DNA from: Bin22 sp034428635
GTDB lineage: Bacteria > Chloroflexota > Dehalococcoidia > Lucifugimonadales > UBA3495
Length of the DNA: 21,043 bases
Direction of reading: 5' to 3'
NCBI GenBank assembly: GCA_034428635.1
Contig: DAOUHR010000019.1
Location: forward strand, 1-21,043
In this document: in pieces, positions 15,164 to 21,043 of the stretch
Position numbering within the stretch: the first letter of the stretch is position 1
Layout of the letters: each line of letters begins with the position of its first letter
The notes under the pieces: generated by a model
Told to the model about the DNA's origin: nothing
Databases searched by the model: none
The model's input: only the letters and a program-made list of their open reading frames with translations
Translations under genes and position numbers: made by a program

Positions 15164-15952
15164 ATGGCTTCACTGGAGGAACGGTACTTGTCCGGCTATC
15201 CCGTGTTGCAGCGTCTGGGGCGAGCGGACGCCGAGGGTGTTCCTATACCCAGCGCCATGATCGCGAGGGTGGCTCCCGACCTGTGGCGGATGATCGGCGA
15301 GGCCTGCTTCGGGGTCATCTGGAATCGGCCCGGGCTGACCCTCGAGCAACGCAGCATGTCGACCATCTCCGTAATTTCCGCACTTCGCCGTGACGACAAT
15401 CTCAAAGGACACGTGGAGAGCGGGCTGGACGTGGGCTTCACTCCCACGGAGATCGTGGAGATGATGATCCAGATCTTTTACTATGTGGGAGCCCCCATTG
15501 CCAACACTGCCCTGGGTATTGCCAATTCCGTGTTTGAGGAACGGGGCCTTACAGTTGAACCCATCCAGGTATTCGACATAGACGAGGATCCGGAATCCTT
15601 GCTGGGCAGGGGCCGCGCCAAGCGGATGGAAGTGCTGGGAGACGTTGGGGCGGGCAGTGACGCCGCGGTGGACCAGGAGTGGGACCAATATCTGCTGGAG
15701 TACCTGTGGGGTTCCGTTTGGACGAGGCCGGGTCTGGACACCATCAGCCGCATGGTCTGCACCCTGTCGGTGCTGCCACTGGTGGGCACCAACAGGTCAT
15801 TGAGGGACCACATCCGAGGAGCCCGGCGCATTGGCATGACCGAAGAACAGATCAATGAAATTTTCTTCCACCTGACTTTTTATACCGGCGAGTCCATTGC
15901 GCGGCATTCCAGGGTAATAGCGCGGGAGACTTTTTCCAAGGACCGAGCCTAG
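15164..15952 (+). CDS. Two-domain carboxymuconolactone decarboxylase family protein
   Basis: A 262-residue protein made of two CMD-like domains in tandem. The first spans about residues 50-113 (GVIWNRPGL, then HVESGLDVGFTPTEIVEMM and YYVGAP). The second spans 183-245 (GSVWTRPGL, then HIRGARRIGMTEEQINEIF and FYTGES). The halves are clearly duplicated. Neither half has the CxxC of AhpD alkylhydroperoxidases, so decarboxylase or lactone chemistry is more likely than peroxidase activity. The ATG is preceded by AAGGAGG. RidA follows after 28 bp. It is divergent from the molybdenum hydroxylase operon, suggesting a shared role. Substrate unknown. Confidence 0.88.
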   Translation: MASLEERYLSGYPVLQRLGRADAEGVPIPSAMIARVAPDLWRMIGEACFGVIWNRPGLTLEQRSMSTISVISALRRDDNLKGHVESGLDVGFTPTEIVEMMIQIFYYVGAPIANTALGIANSVFEERGLTVEPIQVFDIDEDPESLLGRGRAKRMEVLGDVGAGSDAAVDQEWDQYLLEYLWGSVWTRPGLDTISRMVCTLSVLPLVGTNRSLRDHIRGARRIGMTEEQINEIFFHLTFYTGESIARHSRVIARETFSKDRA

Positions 15953-15980
15953 TTGGACAACATGCGCAGGAGGGACAATT

Positions 15981-16370
15981 GTGCCGAGAGAATACTTCAA
16001 GGGAACAGCAGAAGAGGACCGGGCTTACTCGCCGGCTATAAAGGTTACCGGCGGGACGACGGTCTACCTCGCGGGAGTGGGCGCCACCACCGACGCCGAT
16101 GGCAAGTCCCTGGGCGGCGACTTTGAAGGCCAGGTGCGGGCTACCTTTGAGCGCATTCGGGCCAACCTAGCCAGGGCCGGGGGCGAACTGGAAGACATCG
16201 TTACCATGACGGTCTTCATCAAGGATATGCAGTACGGGACCCATTTCACCCAGCTTCGCAAGGAATATTTTGTCCGGGGCTACCCTTGCAGCGCGCTGAT
16301 CTGCATAGATTCGCTGGCACGGGCGGAGATGATGGTGGAAATCCAGGCTATTGCGGTCATTGGCGATTGA
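15981..16370 (+). CDS. RidA family protein lacking the deaminase Arg
   Basis: A 129-residue member of the RidA (YjgF/YER057c/UK114) family, normally a trimer. Family signatures are DIVTMTVFIKD (72-82), RKEYFVRGYP (93-102) and MVEIQAIAV (118-126). Known 2-aminoacrylate deaminases carry an Arg in the PxRxx segment (as in YPARTAV). Here the segment is YPCSAL (101-106) with Ser at that place. That puts it with Rid subfamilies that lack imine deaminase activity and often occur in catabolic operons. The start is GTG 15981 behind CAGGAGGGA. It is the second gene after the CMD protein. Confidence 0.88.
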   Translation: MPREYFKGTAEEDRAYSPAIKVTGGTTVYLAGVGATTDADGKSLGGDFEGQVRATFERIRANLARAGGELEDIVTMTVFIKDMQYGTHFTQLRKEYFVRGYPCSALICIDSLARAEMMVEIQAIAVIGD

Positions 16371-16380
16371 AACAAAGGAA

Positions 16381-16400
16381 GCGGGCTTTTGAGACCCGCC
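16381..16400. repeat. Degraded GC-rich palindrome, copy C
   Basis: GCGGGCTTTTGAGACCCGCC resembles the repeats at 6559 and 11190 but pairs strongly only over GCGGG/CCCGC. It lies between the converging RidA and luciferase-like genes. No T-run follows. Confidence 0.4.
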
Positions 16401-16437
16401 CCTTGCCTCTTTCGTTTACCCTGTTGCGCTATTTGGC

Positions 16438-17481
16438 CTAGGTCAGCTGCGGCACCACTTCCTTGTTGAACAGCCGCAGGGAATTGAGCTGCATTTCCAG
16501 GGGCAATTGATTGCCCAGGTCAATTTCATAAATGAACTGAGTGAGGCCCAGATCGTCCCTTAACTGGCGGATGCGATGGGCCACGGTGTCAGGGGTGCCG
16601 TAGGCAACTTTGTCCCGGAGCCAGTCGTCGTAGTCCATGCCCATGATGCGGTCGCCTTCGGCTTGCCAGTCGCCGGTTGTGCCCCCATATTCAGCATAAC
16701 TGAGCACCCGGTTGCCCAGGCGCTCGTACATGAAGATGGCGCCCTCCCGAGGATCGGTATAGGCCTTCTCTTCGGTTTCTGCCACGTAGATGGGTACCCG
16801 CAGCCCTACTTGCGGATCGCCTTCATGGCCGGCCTCACGCCAGGCCTGGCAGTAGGCATTTATCTGTTCCGCCAGTTCACTGAATGTGAACACCCGAGAG
16901 GGGTTGATGAGAATGGGGTAGCCCATGCGCCCGGTGATGGGGAAGGACTCGGCCGAGGTGATACCCACCCGGATGGGGGGATGAGGTTGCTGAAATGGCT
17001 TGGGTTCCACGCAGAGGTCACGGAACTGGAAGAACTCCCCCTCAAAAGAGAAGGATTCTTCCGTCCAGGCCTTCTTGATGACCTCCAGGCTTTCCTCGAA
17101 CCGGCCCCGACTTTCGCCGAAGGGGGTGTTGAAACCCTCGTGCACATTTGGGAAGGTTCCCCGACCGACGCCGTACTCCAGCCGTCCACGGCTCAGCTGG
17201 TCCAGGGTTGCGGCTTCCTCGGCCAGGCGTACCGGATGGCCCAACGGCAAGCACTGAACGGCCAGCCCCATGCGTATCTGTTCCGTGCGGGCGGCGATGG
17301 CGGTGGCAATGAGAATGGGCGAGGACAGCACCCGGCCCGGGTTGAAGTGGTACTCCGCCAACCATACTGACTCGACCCCCAACCTTTCCGCCTCGTCCAC
17401 CAGGCTAAAGGAAGCATCGAAGGCATCCTGGTAACTGCTCCCGGCCGGCCGGGGGAACTCCATAAACATACCCAGTTGCAT
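16438..17481 (-). CDS. LLM class flavin- or F420-dependent oxidoreductase
   Basis: A 347-residue luciferase-like TIM-barrel oxidoreductase. Recognisable are the N-terminal GMFMEFPRP, ESVWLAEYHFNPG, the barrel strand IRMGLAVQCLPLGHPVRLAEEAATLDQLSRGRLEYGVGRG, and PHPPIRVGITS. These are typical of alkanal monooxygenase-like proteins that use FMNH2 or reduced F420. The sequence does not settle which cofactor is used, but cofE in this window shows F420 is available. The ATG at 17481 has only a weak GGATGGG upstream. It sits behind the aldolase terminator on the same strand, so it may be a separate unit. A role in oxidising a substrate of the neighbouring cluster is inference. Confidence 0.88.
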   Translation of the reverse strand: MQLGMFMEFPRPAGSSYQDAFDASFSLVDEAERLGVESVWLAEYHFNPGRVLSSPILIATAIAARTEQIRMGLAVQCLPLGHPVRLAEEAATLDQLSRGRLEYGVGRGTFPNVHEGFNTPFGESRGRFEESLEVIKKAWTEESFSFEGEFFQFRDLCVEPKPFQQPHPPIRVGITSAESFPITGRMGYPILINPSRVFTFSELAEQINAYCQAWREAGHEGDPQVGLRVPIYVAETEEKAYTDPREGAIFMYERLGNRVLSYAEYGGTTGDWQAEGDRIMGMDYDDWLRDKVAYGTPDTVAHRIRQLRDDLGLTQFIYEIDLGNQLPLEMQLNSLRLFNKEVVPQLT

Positions 17482-17504
17482 TTGATCCCATCCGTAATCA
17501 AGTA

Positions 17505-17539
17505 TAGAAAACGGGCCTTCCCTGAAGTGGAAAGGCCCG
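17505..17539 (-). terminator. Intrinsic terminator after the class II aldolase gene
   Basis: On the minus strand CGGGCCTTT and GAAGGCCCG pair (one mismatch or bulge) around CCACTTCAGG, then TTTTCTAT follows. It begins 20 bp after the aldolase stop and separates it from the luciferase-like gene. Confidence 0.7.
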
Positions 17540-17558
17540 ATAGAGTCCTGGTTGGCAT

Positions 17559-18242
17559 TTAAGCCCGTTGGGTGCCTGCCTGGTCGAACAAGTCCCGGCG
17601 TTCCACGGTAGCGGTGAGCATTTCCCTGGGGATTGGCTTGGGCCCGCCAATGGTTGATGCCTGGGCCGCCAGCTGGGCCGCCGCCTCCACCAGCATTACC
17701 GACCGGGCGGCCTCGGCAGGCGTGCTGCCAAAGGCCAGGATGCCATGGTGCTCCATCAGGACGGCGCGGATGTCGGACGCGCTGTTAAGGGCATCGGCTA
17801 TGTACTCAATGGACTGGTCGGAACCCCGGGGGCCATACTTGGCCAGGGGTATGCCGTCGGTCATGTTGAAGCGTGCCATGGCCTCGTAGCTGCATTCGAT
17901 GGCCTTGCTGGCGACGGCGAAGGTAGTGCCCCAGGTGGAGTGAACGTGGACTGCCGAGCCGGCTTCGGGCCGGTTCCGGTATATGACGGTATGCAGGTGG
18001 ACAATCTCTGCTTCCCGGGCCGTCATATTGCCCTCGATCAGGTTGCCTTCCAGGTCCACCAGGACAAAGTCGTCCTTGCGTACGCTGTCCATATCCCCGC
18101 CGATGAGCAGGAACGCCCCACCGCCGGGAACCAGGGAGCTGAAGTTGCCGTGCTGCCCAATGCCCATGACGCCGGCCTTTTCGATGGCGTCAATGGCCTT
18201 AAGAACTGCTTCTTTTTCTATATCCAGGTCCTTCAATGCCAT
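17559..18242 (-). CDS. Class II aldolase/adducin family protein
   Basis: A 227-residue Zn-dependent aldolase-fold protein of the fuculose-phosphate aldolase type. The glycine-rich phosphate/substrate loop is GQHGNFSS (29-36). Glu79, aligned with the catalytic Glu of fuculose-1-phosphate aldolase, lies in REAEIVHLHTVIYRNRP. Metal ligands are His99 and His101 in AVHVHSTW and a His in EHHGILAFG (164-172). All key residues are present. It could be a retro-aldolase, an epimerase or a decarboxylase of 3-oxo acids. The ATG at 18242 has GGAGG upstream. It follows the VOC gene by 33 bp and is the last gene before the terminator. Confidence 0.92.
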   Translation of the reverse strand: MALKDLDIEKEAVLKAIDAIEKAGVMGIGQHGNFSSLVPGGGAFLLIGGDMDSVRKDDFVLVDLEGNLIEGNMTAREAEIVHLHTVIYRNRPEAGSAVHVHSTWGTTFAVASKAIECSYEAMARFNMTDGIPLAKYGPRGSDQSIEYIADALNSASDIRAVLMEHHGILAFGSTPAEAARSVMLVEAAAQLAAQASTIGGPKPIPREMLTATVERRDLFDQAGTQRA

Positions 18243-18275
18243 CTATTTATCCTCCGCAAATGCAGGAACATCCTG

Positions 18276-18686
18276 TCAGGAAATTGCCCAGCCCGACTGG
18301 GAAACGTCTATAACCACTCCGTCGGGGCCGGCCCATTTTACTTCAAAGTTGCGGGGAGCAGCGGCGGCCTCAGCCAGCGTAGCATCGTCATGGCGCTGGT
18401 TGAGTCGCTGTCCATCTACCTGATCAAGCTTGTCGGCAGAATCGTCCAAGTCATCCACCTGGAAGCCGATATGGTGAATGCCGTTGTAGTTAGGGCCATT
18501 AGGCCCCACATCGGCGTCCTTCTCGGTCTTCCAGTTCAGAATTGCCAGGTTTATGTAGCCGTCGGACAGAAAAACGGCCCCCGAATCGCTGCGGCGAATT
18601 TCCTGCATATCGAAGGCCTGCTTGTAGAACTCCGCCACTTCGGAGGGGTTCTCCGTGGTCAGCGCTATATGACGAATCTTGGCCAT
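18276..18686 (-). CDS. VOC family (glyoxalase/dioxygenase-like) protein
   Basis: A 136-residue vicinal-oxygen-chelate protein. Two beta-alpha-beta-beta-beta modules are visible: IRHIALTTENPSEVAEFYKQAF with His6, and HHIGFQVDDLDD with His71/72, ending in DGVVIDVS where Asp127 takes the place usually held by Glu. His and acid ligands fit a metal site as in glyoxalase I, methylmalonyl-CoA epimerase or extradiol dioxygenase. The sequence does not tell which. The start ATG 18686 has AAGGAG 8 nt upstream. It lies 50 bp after dppC and 33 bp before the aldolase, very likely on one mRNA. Confidence 0.88.
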   Translation of the reverse strand: MAKIRHIALTTENPSEVAEFYKQAFDMQEIRRSDSGAVFLSDGYINLAILNWKTEKDADVGPNGPNYNGIHHIGFQVDDLDDSADKLDQVDGQRLNQRHDDATLAEAAAAPRNFEVKWAGPDGVVIDVSQSGWAIS

Positions 18687-18736
18687 GGCCCAACTCCTTT
18701 ATTACATGAAGATTGGATCGCCAGGGGACGATACGC

Positions 18737-19675
18737 CTAACGGTTACGAAGCTTGGGGTCCAGTTTGTCGCGCAACCAGTCGCCGGACAGGTTCATGGAC
18801 AGCACTACCAGCAGGATAGCCATGCCGGGGAAGAGGGAAACCCACCAGCCGTTACCGCCAACTATCAGGTCCCGGCCATCAGCCACCATCAGGCCCCAGG
18901 CGGGAATGGGGCGGGGGATGCCTGCGCCAAGGAAGCTCAAGGTAGCTTCGAGAAGAATGACGTGTCCCACTTCCAGCGTGACCAGCACTACCAGGGGGTT
19001 AACCACATTCGGGAAAATATGGCGAAGCATAATGCGAACGTCGGAGCAACCCGACACTTTGGCGCGGCTTACAAAGTCGCGGCTGCGCATGCTCAGGGTT
19101 TCAGCACGGGACATGCGGGCGAATCGGGGCCATAATATTACTGCCACCACAAGCACGATGGTGCTGAAACTTGGACCCAATACTATTGCCAGCACCAAGG
19201 CGAATAACAGACCCGGTATGGTGATAAAGATGTCTACCAGGCGCATGACAATGTGGTCCAGCATGCCGCCGAAATAGCCGGCCAGCACCCCCAATCCGCT
19301 ACCCACTACGCCACCGGCCAGGATGGCCAGCAAGGAAATGCTGAGGGAATAACGCGCGCCGTGCATAATGCGGCTGAGAACGTCCCGGCCCAGCTTGTCG
19401 GTACCGAGGATGTTCTTCCACGAACCTTCCGGCCGCACTTCCACGCCGTTCAAATACTGGGGTCCGCTCCATGCGGGGGGAGTCAGGCGTTCCCGGGGGC
19501 TGACATCATAAGGATCGTGGGGCGCTATCCACTGCGCGGTAACCGCGGGAAAGACCAACAACACCACCAGGATAAACATGGGAATCAGGGGATAACGCCT
19601 CGCCTCGGCGATGAATTTCCCCAATCCTACCGGCGCTGCGCCGACAGGGATTCCACCTATTCTGCTTATATCCAT
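18737..19675 (-). CDS. ABC transporter permease, DppC/OppC type
   Basis: A 312-residue inner-membrane permease of the peptide/nickel (PepT) ABC family. It has an N-terminal helix (about 30-50), the DppC-specific extracellular segment ending GTDKLGRDV (91-99), further membrane helices, and the EAA loop with DFVSRAKVSG (200-209) and RHIFPNVVNP, which contacts the ATPase. It forms a heterodimer with the DppB-like protein encoded 26 bp upstream. The genes for the binding protein and the two ATPases are not in the window. Substrates of this family include oligopeptides, nickel, opines and glycosides. The ATG at 19675 is preceded by AAGAGG. Confidence 0.93.
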   Translation of the reverse strand: MDISRIGGIPVGAAPVGLGKFIAEARRYPLIPMFILVVLLVFPAVTAQWIAPHDPYDVSPRERLTPPAWSGPQYLNGVEVRPEGSWKNILGTDKLGRDVLSRIMHGARYSLSISLLAILAGGVVGSGLGVLAGYFGGMLDHIVMRLVDIFITIPGLLFALVLAIVLGPSFSTIVLVVAVILWPRFARMSRAETLSMRSRDFVSRAKVSGCSDVRIMLRHIFPNVVNPLVVLVTLEVGHVILLEATLSFLGAGIPRPIPAWGLMVADGRDLIVGGNGWWVSLFPGMAILLVVLSMNLSGDWLRDKLDPKLRNR

Positions 19676-19701
19676 AAACCGCCTCTTAAGGAGCCTTTAG
19701 G

Positions 19702-20637
19702 CTAGGCATAACGAATGCGCGGGTCGATGTAGGCATAGACAATATCCACCAACAGGTTGATGCCTACGAAAATCAGGGCGAAGACCAGGACTATGGTCTG
19801 CATTACCTGGAAGTCCCGGTTGCGGATGGCGTCTACGGCCAGCAGGCCGACGCCGGGGTAGGAGAATACGGTCTCGGTTACCACGGTGCCGGTTACTAGC
19901 TGGGCCACCAGGAGGCCCAGGAGGGTAACCGGAGCAATGGAAGCATTGCGCAGGGCGTGCTTCCAGACAACTTTGGACTCGGAAACGCCCTTCACCCTGG
20001 CCAGCTTGATGAACTCGCTGTCCAGCACCTCCAGCATGGAGGAGCGGACCAGGCGCATGAGGGCCGCCACCTGGTACCAGCCAATTGCAAAGGCCGGCAG
20101 GATCAGATGCACAAGCATATCCCATCCGGATTCACCCCGGCCGGAAGTGGGCAGCCAACCTAACTGGACGGCGAAGATCCACATCAACATGATGGCCACC
20201 CAGAAGGATGGGGCAGACTGCCCCAGGAGGGCGAAGGTCTTGGCCAGGTAGTCGGGCATAGTATCCTTCTTGACCGCCGAGAGAACGCCAACGGGAAACG
20301 CAATTACTATGGAGATCAACAAGGCCAACCCGGCCAGGACAATAGTAGCCGGGAATCTCTTGAGCACCAGTTCCAGGGCGTCCCGGGTAGGATGTTGGAC
20401 CGAACGGCCAAAGTCACCCACGAGAGCGTTTCCGATGAAGGTCAGATACTGAATGTGCAGCGGCTTGTCTAGGCCCCATTGCTGCTCCATCAGCATGAAT
20501 TCCTCCGGCCCTGCATCGTCGGGCAGGAGCACATCCATGGGGTCCCCGGAGATTCGTGCCAAGCCGAAAATTATGATGCTGACAGCAAACAACACTATCA
20601 AGCTCTGGAACAAGCGCACAATTATGTATCGTTGCAT
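19702..20637 (-). CDS. ABC transporter permease, DppB/OppB type
   Basis: A 311-residue inner-membrane permease, partner of the DppC-like protein. It begins RYIIVRLFQSLIVLFAVSIIIF, the standard first helix, has the periplasmic stretch LGLxKPLHIQYL-like WGLDKPLHIQYL (54-65), and the EAA loop SEFIKLARVKGVSESKVVWKHALRNA (207-232). It ends YIDPRIRY as usual for DppB. The ATG at 20637 has AAAGGA about 7 nt upstream. It is the first gene of the probable operon dppB-dppC-VOC-aldolase. No convincing promoter was found upstream, where the sequence is mostly dispersed repeats. Confidence 0.94.
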   Translation of the reverse strand: MQRYIIVRLFQSLIVLFAVSIIIFGLARISGDPMDVLLPDDAGPEEFMLMEQQWGLDKPLHIQYLTFIGNALVGDFGRSVQHPTRDALELVLKRFPATIVLAGLALLISIVIAFPVGVLSAVKKDTMPDYLAKTFALLGQSAPSFWVAIMLMWIFAVQLGWLPTSGRGESGWDMLVHLILPAFAIGWYQVAALMRLVRSSMLEVLDSEFIKLARVKGVSESKVVWKHALRNASIAPVTLLGLLVAQLVTGTVVTETVFSYPGVGLLAVDAIRNRDFQVMQTIVLVFALIFVGINLLVDIVYAYIDPRIRYA

Positions 20638-20774
20638 TGCTATCCTTTATCCAGGAGGGGGTTGCATGATGGAAACCCCTTCCACAATTGACAGGTATCC
20701 AAACTTAAACCGAGGTGGGATGTGCTTCTCCATATTGGGCAGGCGACTATCGCCCAAGGCGTCAAGCTGCCAAG

Positions 20775-20873
20775 TTGTCATTCTGAGTGAAACGAAGAAT
20801 CGGAGTTGCTGCGGGTCGGTAACGTAACTTTTGGCCGGGATATTAGATCCTTCACTCCGTTCAGGATGACAGT
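20775..20873. repeat. Imperfect inverted repeat upstream of the dppB-like gene, with 31-nt repeat copy 2
   Basis: 20775-20801 (TTGTCATTCTGAG...GAAGAATC) pairs imperfectly (about 19 of 27) with the right arm 20847-20873. Positions 20843-20873 match the repeat at 4350-4380 in 29 of 31 bases. This and the items at 20959 and 21019 fill the gene-free 20638-21043. Confidence 0.6.
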
Positions 20874-20958
20874 GTTCGCGTTCGGGTTGACGGTCCCGGC
20901 GCCTTCCTGCTAACCAGGTTTCGGAACTGCATCCACACAGTCAGGAGAGCTTCCAGGC

Positions 20959-20979
20959 CCTTCGGCAGGCTCAGGGCGA
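20959..20979 (+). repeat. Diverged copy of the TTCGACAGGCTCA repeat
   Basis: CCTTCGGCAGGCTCAGGGCG, related to 7263-7283 (about 15 of 21 identical). Its reverse complement translates as the SLPKG-type string that gives false small genes in such repeats. Confidence 0.4.
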
Positions 20980-21018
20980 CGTGACTTATGCGTTGCGGGA
21001 TGTCTGTCGCCCATCGCA

Positions 21019-21040
21019 GGGGCGGTTCGCGAACCGCCCC
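21019..21040. repeat. GC-rich 22-bp perfect palindrome, copy D
   Basis: GGGGCGGTTCG followed directly by its exact reverse complement CGAACCGCCCC. It belongs to the same family as 6559-6579 and 11190-11210, with altered centre. Confidence 0.65.
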
Positions 21041-21043
21041 CAC

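Noticed and set aside
15164..15952. AhpD-type alkylhydroperoxidase
   Set aside because: The fold family is the same, but neither domain has the catalytic CxxC.
6559..21040. CRISPR array from the repeated palindromes
   Set aside because: Copies are kilobases apart, without regular spacers or cas genes.
20861..21043. Small minus-strand gene at the right edge
   Set aside because: The frame is built from repeat text (SLPKG-type string and the 21019 palindrome) and has no ribosome site or homology I recognise.

Overview
This window looks like part of a high-GC genome from the phylum Chloroflexota, most likely the Dehalococcoidia/SAR202 side. That is inferred from gene content (coenzyme F420 biosynthesis, luciferase-like oxidoreductase, CoxL-type molybdenum hydroxylase, two-domain carboxymuconolactone-decarboxylase-like protein) and from the short dispersed palindromes between genes. 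It is not proven by a marker gene. No rRNA, tRNA or CRISPR array was seen.

Left part (1-3919). The 3' end of an unknown plus-strand gene is followed, on the minus strand, by a dienelactone-hydrolase-like gene. That gene loses its recognisable sequence, including the catalytic His, at about position 249, which suggests a rearrangement junction. Upstream of it, also on the minus strand, are a class III (GSAM-like) aminotransferase and an MFS transporter. About 560 bp without a gene (3920-4481) hold several repeats, including a perfect 21-bp inverted repeat.

Middle part (4482-11243). This stretch is housekeeping: DNA polymerase IV (dinB), convergent with the F420 ligase cofE (the genes overlap by 4 bp); then a PduO-type cobalamin adenosyltransferase, hisH and hisA on the plus strand; then a minus-strand NUDIX-GNAT pair. 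A decayed IS630-type transposase follows, then a minus-strand GNAT-MoaD pair.

Right part (11190-20637). This looks like a catabolic region in several transcription units. A three-subunit molybdenum hydroxylase (FAD, 2Fe-2S and molybdopterin subunits, transcribed in that order on the minus strand) has a near-consensus promoter, close spacing and an intrinsic terminator. Divergent from it are a two-domain CMD-family protein and a RidA-family protein with its own TTGACA promoter. Beyond lie a luciferase-like flavin/F420 oxidoreductase and a likely operon dppB-dppC-VOC-class II aldolase that ends in an intrinsic terminator. Together they suggest import of a small, possibly peptide-like or heterocyclic compound, followed by hydroxylation, oxidation and C-C cleavage. 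The substrate cannot be read from the sequence. The last 400 bp (20638-21043) hold only dispersed repeats.
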